A stretch of DNA of 64,000 nt from Pseudoscleropodium purum (Eukaryota; Streptophyta; Bryopsida; Hypnales; Brachytheciaceae). Under the pieces are notes generated by a model. It did not search any database. It had not been told where the DNA came from and worked only from the letters and a program-made list of their open reading frames with translations. A program made the translations under genes and the position numbers. The stretch covers positions 372,001 to 436,000 of the forward strand of contig OZ017795.1 in the NCBI GenBank assembly GCA_963969395.1, written 5' to 3'. This document shows, piece by piece, positions 12,764 through 24,105 of this stretch; the first letter of the stretch is position 1, and each line of letters opens with the position of its first letter.

Positions 12764-13540
12764 CAACTTCTGTAATCTGTATCTCCTTGTGCACGTGAAT
12801 CGTGAAAAGGATTCTCGGAGCCCTAGAACTCCGTTGCAAAGTGCGTGTGCACTATTCTTCTTCCGTGTTTAGAAATCAGCCCTGAGGTAGGGTCGTGCCG
12901 CTAATTCATGTGCTATTTCGTGCTGCACCAGATTTACTTGTTCCGCGCTTCCACTCGTTGAGTCTCCATTGCCGGGTAAAACCTTTATAAGCGAGAAGGA
13001 AACTTTCAGAGCATAATTCCTCCCATAAGATCCTTTCTCTGCAGGGTAGTCAAACTTTGAAGCTCTTTGCATATGTTGAGAGGTGTAGGCATTGTGGGTC
13101 TCGCACTGCTTGAAAATTCGCTCGATTAGGATTTAGCAATTCGGAAGGAAGCAAGGTCAAATTCCATTTTTTTGTATTGTGATTGTTAGCGTCTTGACGA
13201 GAATTTTTTTTTGTATTGGATAGTATCTGTGAATTTCATAGTTGAAACCGTGGGGTACCTACACATGTCACTAGATTCCCTTAAACGACCAGCTTTGAAG
13301 CAACTTGAAACTCCCCATTGGTTGCTTTTGAAAACTTATGTTGGTTTTGGGAGAGGTAGGTGACCAGTCCTAGCCGAAACCCAAATGTAGATGACTGAAT
13401 TCGAGGAATGGCGCAATTAGTTTCACATCAATATCTGATACTCTTTAATCGATCTACGAATCTAAGGTATGCCATTTCTCTAATTGCTTAAACCTTGCTG
13501 TATCTGCAAGTTGTGGCAGTACTTGTTGTGGAGGAGAGCA

Positions 13541-15492
13541 ATGGCAGCAGCAAGGTTTTGCATGGCGAAGTTAAGAACAGGAGTAGGGCCGGCAATTCCA
13601 AGGTGGGGTGATAGGAGTTTTAGGTCAGCGAGGAGGATTCAACGTGGATGGACGGGAAGGGAATTTATAGCTCGTATTGCTATCACTGCAGCTCACTCTG
13701 ATTCCTGGACGGCAGCTACGGCTCCAGCTCCTGCAGATCCCGTTCCAGCTTCTGACCAAACGTATGGATATCCTTTTTAGTAGGTTCATCAGGGTGAGCG
13801 TTATTTAATTTCTCTGTCTTGGTGAAATCGGATAAGCGTTGATCTGTGGTATTGATTTGTCTCTGCTGTGCAGGGTACATACAAGTGCTGTGGACATGAT
13901 TGATTCTGATGAGGAGCTGCTGGATGAACAGGACCGGATAACTGGATCATTGCAGATTGGCGTGGCTGGTTGTCGAAGATCAGCTTCCTGGGTTGGCCCA
14001 CCACATTTGCTCCTTAAATTGTTGTCTAACTCATAAAAACAAAGGTGTCAAATCACTTTGTGAAATCATGAATTCCGACTCCTGGTATTATTTGCATCAA
14101 GGGTTAAGTCACCTAATTCTTGAGTTTTGAAAATTGAAATACGTTGTACGTACCAACTATCTCTGTTCTGTTAAGCATACGATTAGATCGCTTCAGAGGA
14201 CGTGCAAATTGAAACCTGCTTCGCCATCCAGATATGCTTTGGAGGCGGTGCTAGGCCCCGACGGAAACGAGCATGGAAGACAGTGAACCGGAAAGGCTCG
14301 TTTGTTAAAGCTCGGAAGCTTGTGGATGTCATATCTGAACTGCCTAGTGCCAAGGAAGAAATTTATGGAGCATTAGATGCATTTATTGCATGGGAATTGG
14401 AGTTTCCTATCATAGCTATCAAGAAAGCCCTGCTATTCATGGCTGAAGATCAACAATGGAAACGTGTTATACAGGTGGGTACGTGTCAAATCATTCGGTT
14501 ATTGAGCACGTGTGGGATCATTATGTTATTTCGTTCGTAAAGGCGGGGAGAGGCCATCAGTGTAACTTAATCCAGAATGGAGCTATCTACTTGAGGTAAG
14601 TTCTTGATGTAGATCAAAGTTTGGTTGTGTTGATTATGCTGTGCTCTGTATCCGACTGACTGTTTCTGTTGAAATTATTGAATGTTTGTGAATGCTGCAG
14701 GTTACAAAGTGGATGCTGAGTAAAGGACAAGGAAAAACTATGGGCACATACACAGTTCTTCTGCAGGCATTGGACTACGAAGGGCGAGTGGAGGAAGCTG
14801 ATGAACTATGGGAAAAATTAATCACCCAACATGAGGATGCAACTCCGCGCATTATGTTCACAATCATAATTGCTATGTTCGAGCGGCATAACCAGCCCAG
14901 GCGGCTTCTCCAGGTAGATAAATAGCGTACTTCTGTTGTTCTACATTCACTGTTTCTGTACTATTCAGTGGTTATTGGGAGGTTCTTAATTTCATCTCAT
15001 GAGATCTCTTGTTCAGTTGTTCATATAAGTTGTATCCTTTGTGTAGCTTATGTTATGTGCAAGCTCTTTTGAGTATGCTCTTATAAATTGTAACAGACAA
15101 AATTGCTATGTTTGAAGGTCTTTGCGGATATGGAAGAGTTAGAGATAAAGCCGGACATAGTCACCGTTGAGCGGGTGGCAAGAACTTACAGAAGTCTAGG
15201 ATTATTGAAGAGGGCAGATGCTGTTGAGGCCAAGTACCCACCCACTAAATGGGGATACAGGTATAGTAAAAGGGGAAAAAAATATAGAATAAGAATTACT
15301 GCCGAGGGTGAAATAATCAAGCCTGAAAAGTCCGTTAGATCTGAAGCAGAGGCTGAATCCAAGGTTGAGGAGGAGGACGTTGAAGATTCAGATAGCGACG
15401 ACGATGATGACTTTGCTTACGAAGACGTATCTGAAGGAGAAGAGTCTTATTTTCTTAAGTCTGATAATGTTGTTTCATCAATTGGTCATTGA
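13541..15492 (+). CDS. EMB1417: EMB1417-like pentatricopeptide-repeat protein
   Basis: Exons are 13541-13761, 13874 to about 13968 or 13991, from 14197 or 14232 to 14474, 14701-14913 and 15118-15492. The only uncertain border is exon 2/3: a phase-1 pair and a phase-0 pair both keep the frame. The start is the first usable in-frame ATG and opens an Ala/Arg-rich leader consistent with organelle targeting. The conserved core reads RPRRKRAWKTV, EEIYGALDAFIAWELEFP, VTKWMLSKGQGKTMGTY and VFADMEELEIKPD, then YPPTKWGYRYSKRGKK. This matches my memory of Arabidopsis EMB1417 (At4g21190), a short-array PPR protein. PPR proteins usually bind organellar RNA, and that role is inferred here. The C-terminus (from about 15360) is strikingly acidic, with runs of Glu and Asp. 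No damage was seen, and this is probably an active gene. Confidence 0.85.
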
Positions 15493-16063
15493 CCTTGAAA
15501 TTCATCAATGGGGGTTTACCCCAGTTATTCTCTCAGAACTTCATCTCACGGATCGTTGTTGTCTTCGAAATTGTTATACGTGCAAATTTGCAGGGTTCTT
15601 GTTTCTTACCTGTGGATATTACACTACAATATTGCAGCTGCCCACTTGGCTGCCCACATCCTCGTGTTATGACTTATGAGTGACATGATTCATTTGCACA
15701 AGCACAAAGATCTTCTCCAAGTCCTTCCCCGTAGGTCCATGACTGGAGAATATGTAGTTAATTTTCACGAAGAAATAGTAGCAAGACATAGCCAAAAATT
15801 TGTACACAAAAAGATGGCTACAGAATTACATCGACATGCTTCATGATGAGCAAGTGTTTTACCTCTAAATTCGTTCCTGAGATACTCAGTAACAACACGC
15901 AGTGCGAACATACCTTTAGTAGCCAAAACATAATATTGCTAGTCTACCTACACTTCTGACTTCGCAGGTTCGAAGTGCCCACTGTTCATTCAGTAGCGGA
16001 ATGAGCCATTTCCTGCAATTGCAAGGTTCTTCTATTGATGAATTTATGGAATCTAATGATTGT
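15493..16063. other. 3' flank of the PPR gene and spacer
   Basis: The first couple of hundred bases after the stop at 15492 are presumably 3' untranslated sequence of the plus-strand gene. I see no decisive polyadenylation signal. The rest, up to the receptor-kinase fragment, shows no convincing frame. Confidence 0.4.
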
Positions 16064-16318
16064 TTATTGAGAGGAAAAATCACATTCCTTTTCCTCGATG
16101 GCAACGCCTGCAAGATACTGAGACATGTACCGCCCTTCAGAGAATAGTGCTCGAAGCTTATGTGCTACCTGAGGCATGGACGGTCTATCTGAACGTTTCT
16201 ACTTCACGCACCAGAGAGATAGATTGATTAGTCTCACGTATTCAGTTTCGTCTATCTCACCGTACAAATTTGGGTTTGCCAGCTTCAATGACGTCTCTGT
16301 TATCCAAGATTCAAATAC
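16064..16318 (-). pseudogene. Receptor-like kinase C-terminal fragment
   Basis: The minus-strand frame from an acceptor-like TTTTTAG (16319-16325) to TAA at 16064 reads 85 codons. It includes VFESWITETSLKLANPNLYG, then LINLSLWCVK, a stop, and KRSDRPSMPQVAHKLRALF. LWCV...RPSM is the hallmark of subdomain XI of plant receptor-like kinases. The in-frame TAG inside that motif argues for a dead copy. The catalytic part of the kinase is not visible upstream, though a possible signal-peptide exon is at 17322-17367. Confidence 0.65.
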
Positions 16319-17321
16319 CTAAAAATTCAATCAAAACACTTCCAAGTGTTAGAAGAAGCACCAGCAACCTCAAAGGTTAAATTGTGAGATAGAAAATGCA
16401 ACAGATGTGACACTTCTAAGCTGGGCTGATTACTCCCAAGAGTCAAAAAGAAAGAGGCTGAATATTTTGTCTTGTTATTGGCAAGTGACGTACTTTACTA
16501 ATATAATTGTTTTCGAAAACAAATCATTTCAAAGTTTATATTTCATTTTTATGGAACAGGTGCAGGGTTTATTAACTCTGCTTCCATCGACTGCTGCTCG
16601 TGTGTTTGTCGATTGGCTCTCGTGCAGTTGGAGAAATTTGGAGTATAGTTCAAATCGTGAGGCTGAATGTGGTGCGGGTAAGTGAATTGTCAATCCTAAG
16701 CGTGTTCTTTCATACATTATTTGCTACTGCTTGTCGCGAAGCTCACTTCAGTCCCTCGGCTACCATAGGGCGAGCTCATTACTAAGTTTCTGCTCCAAAG
16801 AGTTTTTGAGAAAACTTAACACTTCATCATTGTACCATCAAGTATGCGACATTATTTTGAAAAACGTTCCTACATCGATGACATGCCATAGCTAATGCCA
16901 TGTCCGTCCCTTAGACACGGATCCAAAACGCGTAAACAAGAAACTTCTGTTAAGTCAGCTAAAGAAACAAGTGTTTGCCACTGACTTCAAGTATTTACAC
17001 GCAAAACTACAGAGAACTACCTATACACGTGAAATGCTAACCTGGGGTTGGCAAAGTTCAAGACCAAGCGCAGCCTCGCCTACAGACGACAAGAAACTAG
17101 AGCAACAATCAGTAATGTTGGAAATGTGCTCAAATCTGAGGGTAATGCCGTGATGGCAGAAGATACATGAATAATCACAAGAAATTATTGCTGAAAAGTC
17201 TTCTTCAGGCTTACTACTCAGCTACTTTGGTTCAGCAATACAGAAAGTTTTGTGCTGACTACTGAGAGGAGATGAAGTACCCTAAACCTGGTGTAGCAAC
17301 AAGGATAATGCTCAAGCGTAC

Positions 17322-17367
17322 CTGTGAGGAGACATGCCAGTAGCACCAGAAGCATCACCTTCCTCAT
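17322..17367 (-). other. Possible signal-peptide exon
   Basis: ATG at 17367 begins MRKVMLLVLLACLLTG and runs directly into a GT donor at 17321-17320. That is how secreted or membrane receptor kinases often begin. A downstream acceptor near 17100 would continue it as GEAALGLELCQPQ. It could be exon 1 of the receptor-kinase relic at 16064-16318, about 1 kb downstream on the same strand. This rests only on hydrophobicity, splice signals and position. Confidence 0.3.
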
Positions 17368-17951
17368 GGTAGAAAACAGTCTGGGAGATACAATAGAACA
17401 GTAGACACAGAGCTAGAGTACTTCCGGATCCCACACCTCCATTCACCAAAGTAGAACAGGGAATCAATCACAAGAAATGTGACTGTGAGGCAGAGAAGGT
17501 TCAACTAAATCAAGGTGAAGCAACAAAATGTGCCAAAGCCTGTGCGGCCGATTCCATCTTTCTTAGTTCACCTGCAAATTGCAGGAGGGACGCACCCGCG
17601 ATGTATGGGAAAGTCTCAATCACGCCAGCCAGTTTCTTCAAATCCTGGTCTTCCCGATATTGAGATCCACGCATTAGACTTCTTGAGTTCCAGAACACGC
17701 ATTCTCCAGTTTTCCCCGCCAGTTCGAAATCTATCAAAATCCACTCTGAGGGTGCGCACAGGATGTTGGCCATTCTTATGTCGCGGTGACAAATGCCATG
17801 CTCATGAAAACCAACAAGAGCCTTCAAAATACAAGAAACAAGAAATTTGAAATCCATTTCATCTGGAGGTTTCATAGTCCTCGCTATAGGTTTCAGCTTT
17901 AATTTGACTAGGGCGTAAAGTAACTCACTATCAGTCTCCTCTGAATTGTTT

Positions 17952-18173
17952 CACTACAAGACAAAGGGATGTTTTAAGTGAGTTTTTAAGTACAATCATA
18001 AACATAAGATTATAAATAATGATCTTTAAGGAGTTTTGTAGCAAGAATTTACTAGAAATACATGTGTTTTTAGTAAAATTTTGTTGGAAATCTTCTTAAA
18101 AGTCATTACTTATAATCTTATGTTTAGGACTATACTCAAAAACTCACTTAAAACATCCTTTTCTCTTGTAGTG
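17952..18173. mobile_element. CACTA-type foldback MITE, 222 bp
   Basis: It starts CACTACAAGACAAAGGGATG and ends with its inverse, CCTTTTCTCTTGTAGTG. The arms pair over about 70 bases or more. Flanking triplets are TTT and TCT, an imperfect 3-bp target duplication. It lies in the kinase pseudogene; 222 bases is a multiple of three, so the flanking frame is kept. No coding capacity. Confidence 0.85.
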
Positions 18174-18901
18174 TCTTCCACTACTAGCAAACATACTCTC
18201 CCATTGATAGTCATACTTTCCAATTGAATAGAATAGCAAATTTTCTTTGAACATAATATCTTATATATATGTAGTAGAGGATCTAGGTGCTCCATTGGAA
18301 CTTTAAATGATTTTTTCATATGGTTTCCAAACAAGGTAATCTTCACCTCTCCAATTTCATGAGGAGACAACCTCTTGAAAGGTGCGTACAAGTTGTGAAG
18401 TGATAGACCTCCAATCAATTCCTACCAATGTACGGTATGGATCCAATGAATCATGTTCACAAAGGTCTTGAACAATTCTATTCGGCCCATCTGTAAAGAT
18501 GGATCAATCACCCCAATCAATACAATTAGCTGTACAAGATATGCAATTCCTATAGGCCTAGCAAAAAACTGAAAATGAGATTGACTCGTTGCTGCATAAC
18601 ACATCACATAACCAAGCCTCTCATAAATATGCTTTCATGGCACACCTCTATGCTTTTTACGTAAGTCTTGCACAACTTTTGCCAACTCATTGTCGTAACG
18701 CTTCTCCTCTCCAAACACCACAAGCAAAATCTGAAGATATAGTAGATAATCTCGCCTATCTATAAATGTTGACAAAGTTTCGTCAACAATATTCCTATTA
18801 ATGGAAACTGAAAAATTTAGAACCTCGTGAATTAATTGTAGCAAATCTACAATTGATCTGTCCCACAAAGAAATAAGGGCGTTTTTAGATGATTCCATTG
18901 G

Positions 18902-19275
18902 TGTTAGGATTTGTTCCTTGAACTCGGCTCCTGTCAATACTCCACAACAACAGGTTGGCTCCTAAACTCCATGCATCCTAGTGCCAACCTGCATACTTCA
19001 ATCCAACGTGATTATCCTGAAAAGTCCCAAATTGTTAGTTATGCTTGTAATTAGAAACAGAGCTCGTACAAAGGGAATCAGGGCATGTCGTCTTAATGTA
19101 TCATGATATTAACAATATGAAGAGTAAGGGACAACACCCCCTCACTGAGCTTAAGGGAGAAAATGGGTCACAACCAACATAACCATCTCAAGCTCATAAC
19201 TACTTGTTACTAGTATTCCCCTTCCTTCTCGCGTTCATTGTCATCTAGTCCCATTGATACAATGAAGTTGTAACA
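18902..19275 (-). repeat. 3' LTR of the chromovirus
   Basis: 374 bases that align along their whole length with 28141-28512. Read on the minus strand it begins TGTTACAACTTC and ends CCTAACA, the usual TG...CA. Differences from the other LTR are mostly transitions, so the insertion is old. Confidence 0.88.
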
Positions 19276-19329
19276 TTACCCCCCTTGCAGGTTCTAGTAC
19301 GTATCTCAAATCGTCATTCCATTATAGGC

Positions 19330-20600
19330 TTTGGTGCATGATGATGAAGCCAGTGGAAATCCTCAACCACTTGTTGGACATTCACTAAATTGCCAACTAG
19401 TTCCCAAAAGTTTTCTTCTAGACCATAGCCTTCCCATTGAACTAAATATTGAAGTTGGCCCCAACAGCCGCTCAAAGGGGAATCCAAGATCGAGTGAACT
19501 TCCCATTCAATGTCACTATTAGGGGTGACAACCGATGATGGAGGTTGTTTTCACCACTCTAGAATAGTATCTTGTCAATATAGCTCAAGTAGGGACACAT
19601 GAAATACGTCATGAATACGCAATGTTTTCAGTAGCTTCAAGCGGTATACCAAATTTGATAATTTAGATATAATAGGGAAAGGCCCCAGAAACTTTGAGGC
19701 CAATTTTTTGGACGGCGTTAGTGTAGCTATATGGTTATGCCGGAGCAAGACTTTGTCTCTAATTTTCAAATTGGGCTAAGCCTATACATTGTGGTCATAA
19801 TTCCTTTTGGCTTGGTCTCTAGTAAGCTTTATCATGGTTTTAATTTCATTGTGTACCTTTTGCAAGTGATGAATCCTATCTTCGGCTGCTAGAATCATTG
19901 AAGATGTAGGGGTACCGAAAGATAATGAGGGATAGTAGCCGTAAGTTGCATAAAATGGGGAGAAACTTGTAGCTGAATGAAGGGAATCATTATATGCAAA
20001 TTTTGCCAACGGAAGTGAATTTGCCCAATCGTCTTGGTGCTTGGTGGTAAACATTCATAAAATTTGCTCTAATATTTGGTTAACCCTCTCCGTTTGCCTA
20101 TTTGATTGTGGATGAAAAGCCGTCGTTGTAGTTGGTTAAATGCGATGCAATTCATATAGCCGTTTCATGAACTTTGAAATAAAAATAGAACCACAATCCG
20201 ATATAATTTTGTTTGGAGTGCCATAATATTTCCACACATAGTGAAGATATAAATTAGCTGCCCCATTAGCATTGATGGCTTCATTAGTAGGAATGAAATG
20301 AGCTAATTTAGTGTTTTTATTGACCACTACCATAATAGAAACATTCTAAACCTACTCACACAAATCACAACCGTCAACATATCGGTGAACATACTGGCGT
20401 AAACTTGGCCAGTAGAAAGTTCTAGACACTAGGTCCAATGTCTTGGCCCATCTTAAATGTCTCGCGACTGGAACATCATATCTTGAGCATAATATTTGAC
20501 ATCATAATTCTTCATTGTCTCATACAAATATAGAATCATGAAAATGCAAAATTCCATCATTGAGGGTATACGGTTGAAATCGGCAATGGACATCTGATAG
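19330..20600 (-). pseudogene. Chromovirus integrase and chromodomain
   Basis: Minus-strand frames give an HHCC-type N-terminal part (FYWPSLRQYVHRYVDGCDLC, near 20350-20430), then the core (LAHFIPTNEAINANGAANL, IISDCGSIFISKFMKRLY). Next come LPLAKFAYNDSLHSATSFSP and the GPF-type C-terminal stretch ending RIHDVFHVSLL (19575-19769). A chromodomain follows at about 19330-19510 (EWEVHSILDS, QYLVQWEGYGLEENFWEL). Chromodomains guide integration into chromatin in this group. Frameshifts and stops separate the blocks, so no functional enzyme is predicted. Confidence 0.88.
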
Positions 20601-20759
20601 AGCTTGTTAAGGATCGTTCATGAAGAATGCCAATATTGGGCAGAGTGTGGTATCATTTGAAGTGATCATTTTAATATCCTCCATTATTTGAGAATCATCC
20701 CAAACTGATTCAGATGATTCTAGTATCGCTAATTGTAAGAGTGGTTTTGGGCTTTTGTC

Positions 20760-22110
20760 AAAGTCTTGTCCCATATCTATACGTCTTGAAAGCATATCAG
20801 CTCGCTCATTTAGTGACCCTAGTCAGAGTCCAATTTCAAAATTAAATCCTAATAGCAATTTGGACCACTGTGCTTGTTGTCTATTGAGTTGCTTCATAGT
20901 TAAAAAATATTCCAAGTTCTTGTAATCGAAAAGTACTCGAACTTTGTGGGGTGATCCTTCAAGGTACACATGCTAGTCTTCAAAGGCTAAAACAATGCTT
21001 AGTAATTCCTTGTCATAGATATCATAATTTTGTTTGGATGGGGACATCTTAGAGCTACGGTAGGCACGTGGATGTAAATATTTGTCTTCACCGCATTGGG
21101 ATAAAATGGCCCTAGTTGTTGTGGTAGAAGTGTCCGTTTCCACCAAAAATGGTTACTCAAAATTAAGGTACAACAATATTGGAGCCCGCAAAAATCAAGA
21201 GAACAAAGCTCTTCAAAAGCCATGTGTGCCAAAGGAGTCCATTGGAATTGTTGATTCTTTCGTGTCAAGGTCGTAAGGGAAATTGCAATTCTTGAGTAAT
21301 CATGAATAAAACGACAATAAAAATTTGTAAACCCAAGAAACGCCTGAACTTCCTTAATTGTTTTGGGGGTTGTCCATTCTTGAATCACCTTCACCTTATC
21401 CTTGCACATCTCTAATCCTTTTTGAGAAACTACCATTCCCAAAAACTCAACCGATGTACGATGAAATTCACACTTTGATGCTTTGACATATAAGTCATGT
21501 TTTTGTAGACATCGGAGAACTTCTCTTACAACTAGACAATGCTCTTCCAATTTACTTGAGAATATAAGTATATCATCTAGATAGATGACCACTCAGACAT
21601 CCAACAAGTCATTGAAAATACTTTGCATGTGAGCTTGAAATTGAGCTAGGGCATTTGTCAATCCAAAGGGCATGACCAAATACTCAAATAAACCATAGCG
21701 AGTTTTAAATGCCATTTTGAACTCATGACTTCCCACCACGTATATACAATGGTAAGCCTACCTCACATCCAACTTAAAAAAAAAATTTAGCTCCAAACAA
21801 GCGATTGGTAAGTTTACGGATTAATGGCAATGGGTACCAATTCTTCACCGGTACGCAATTTAAATTCCTAGAGTCCACACAAACTCGTATTGAGCCATCT
21901 TTCTTTTGAGCAAAAACAATTGGGGCTGAGATAAGAGATTTAGATCATCGAATCCACCCTTTCCCTAAGTTTTCTTCCAAATATCGCCAAAGTTCTTTTA
22001 ATTCTATTAGGGACATTAGACACAATCCAATATTCCGTGGCTCTTCTCCTTCCTTAAATTCAATCTTCATGTCCGAGACTCCATGATTTGGCTAAAAGCC
22101 CCCTACAAAT
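20760..22110 (-). pseudogene. Chromovirus reverse transcriptase and RNase H
   Basis: The minus strand reads APIVFAQKKDGSIRVCVDSR (near 21870-21930), the catalytic YLDDILIFS (just inside 21592) and VEFLGMVVSQKGLEM. The RNase H part includes SPSKQNYDIYDKELLSIV and [17 protein letters not shown]. The region between the first motif and YLDD carries several stops. All parts are in the usual Ty3 order, after the protease and before the integrase. Confidence 0.88.
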
Positions 22111-22213
22111 CTTGATAGTCTATTGGAATTTGTTCTTTAGTCATCTTCGTAGGTTCCTGAGCATCATGTAAATCCAAAATTTCCAAAGCATATACCTCTG
22201 CCCCCTTCGTTAA

Positions 22214-22537
22214 TAGGGTTGACAGGACATTCGGGACGTCAGGATGCGGGCGCTGTGTCCGCAGTGTCTGCTAACATTCGCGTCTCGGCGGACGCAACGT
22301 TCACCTGTCCCCCGTCCGCCCCGTCCGCCCGATTACGGCCGTCCGATCGACGCGTGGACTAATCTGGTCCGCACGATCTGGGCGTCCGTGTCGGGCCGTC
22401 CACCCCGCCCGTCCGCCCCGCCCCGCCCGTCCGCTTTCCGACGGCGGTCAGGACGCTGCGTCCGCTAGTGTCCGTGCGTCCGGACGTCCGGAAAACGGAC
22501 GCTATTTTGGGGCGGACGTTCAAATTCGTCAACCTTG
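22214..22537. mobile_element. hAT-type nonautonomous element, 324 bp, GC-rich
   Basis: An 8-bp target duplication, TTCGTTAA, flanks it exactly (22206-22213 and 22538-22545). The ends are TAGGGTTGAC and, inverted, CAAGGTTGAC; eight-base duplications and CA/TAGGG ends are typical of hAT transposons. The interior is very GC-rich and carries many GTCCG or CGTCC motifs on both strands, unlike the AT-rich host sequence. Such subterminal motif clusters bind transposase in other hAT elements. It encodes nothing convincing. Confidence 0.82.
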
Positions 22538-22545
22538 TTCGTTAA

Positions 22546-23211
22546 TAACCTGAAAGCAACAATTAACACCAAAGCGTGCCTTGGTGCTATGAGCCGAGAT
22601 GAGCTGGTGGCTTTTTTGGAACGCACTTTCTCATGCACTATGGATTCGGGACTCAAGGCCCCACTGCATGGTGAATTCGAAGCCGAGGGCAATCTCCTTG
22701 CCGAATCCGCCACCTTCTTCTTCCTTTCCGTAGGAACCGTGGTTGATGTCACACTTGATGGCTGTTGCAATCAATTAGCCCCACAATAATTGGAATAAAA
22801 AATCACCTCTTTCCTGGATCACTGAATGGTGGAATCATGACACCCCAACCATAGTATTCCGAGTGTACAAGAATAGTGTCCAATGTTTGTAATGTTAGCT
22901 GTTAATTTTTCTTGGTGATTTCCAACCTTCAAGTTGACAATAGCCTCTTGAGTGATAAGTCTGAAATTGATGATTCTACCATCAATGACCCGCACCTCCT
23001 GTAGAATCACCTTGGATCGTATCTCAGCTTGACATTTTTTAGCAAATGTCGGATGCATGAATATCCTAGTTGCTCTTGAATCCACCAAAGCATGAGTTGT
23101 TATGGAATTGATTTGAGCCTCTAATGTTAGATGGGTCCAAGGAATGAGGGTGGCCCGTAAATCAAGCGGTTGCTCATCAATGAGACCTGACTTTGGAATT
23201 GTTGCGACCAC
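22546..23211 (-). pseudogene. Chromovirus protease and protease-RT linker
   Basis: The frame 23211-22819 has retropepsin features: ALVDSRATRIFMHPTFAKK at the active site and CTLGILWLGCHD near the end. Normal retropepsins have Asp-Ser/Thr-Gly; here Gly has become Arg, so the enzyme would be dead. The linker toward the RT is interrupted by the hAT-type element. Confidence 0.82.
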
Positions 23212-23937
23212 TGTCTAAAGCGTGCCCGGGTACCAAGGTGAAGGCCTTAGTCCCGAGCTTCACCTTTTCCTGACCCCTCAATTCCCTCTTCTCTTTTAAG
23301 AGTTGCAAGGGATAAAGGAGTGCTCGGATTTGTCAAACATTTGGCCTGCACATGTCCCAATTTCCCACATCCCCAACACCTCCCCTGTTGTTGGTACTTG
23401 AGCCGCTCGGTGGATGTCTTTGCCATTATGGTAGTTACATGGGTCGCATCAATTTCCATTAGTATCAGACCAAATTTCTCCGAGATTACTTAAGATCATC
23501 TTGCATGGTCTCTAGAAGTAGAAGAATAAGATGGAGGACATCGTCTCTGACATCGTGACTATAGCTTCTCATTAATGCAGGATGCCATGGCCATCCATTC
23601 TTGAAGTCAACTTGGTTGTACTTCCACCGTGGCTATCAAATCAAAGACTTCATCTTTAAGCCCTCCACAAAACCGGGCCAGTGTCGCAGCTTAAAATTTT
23701 GATTTTCTTAGTATACACCAAAATAGGAACGGAAACTAGCCATTAGGGAACCCGATCCGATAAGGTGGAGAAGGAAAACTCAAAATTAGCACGGAACGTG
23801 AAGTAGTAGGCCTCTTGGATCTAATCCGGTCAAGAGTAACTAACGACGGAAACGGAATGCAACACGGATTAGGTCTAGGACCGGATTATGATGGTGAACC
23901 GGATTCATGATGACCAAACCGGAAAGGGTCCAGAGAC

Positions 23938-23944
23938 TATATAA
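23938..23944 (+). promoter_or_regulatory. TATA-like box upstream of the element's long frame
   Basis: TATATAA is followed about 20 bases later by TTGCACCCCCTTT. The same TATA-plus-motif arrangement recurs at 44970-45008, which suggests a shared retroelement-type start region. The box is 168 bases before the ATG at 24106. Confidence 0.45.
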
Positions 23945-24105
23945 GGAGGAGCTTTCACTGTTGCACCCCCTTTTTAGAAACTCGACCTTGAGAGCACGCG
24001 GTTGAGTTTTTGCGTTTGTGTTCTGCTTGTTTCGATTCCGGTTGAGATCAGAGAGAGAACGTGAGGAACGGGACATGCGGCTAGGAGAGAGTGAGATAGA
24101 TTGGA

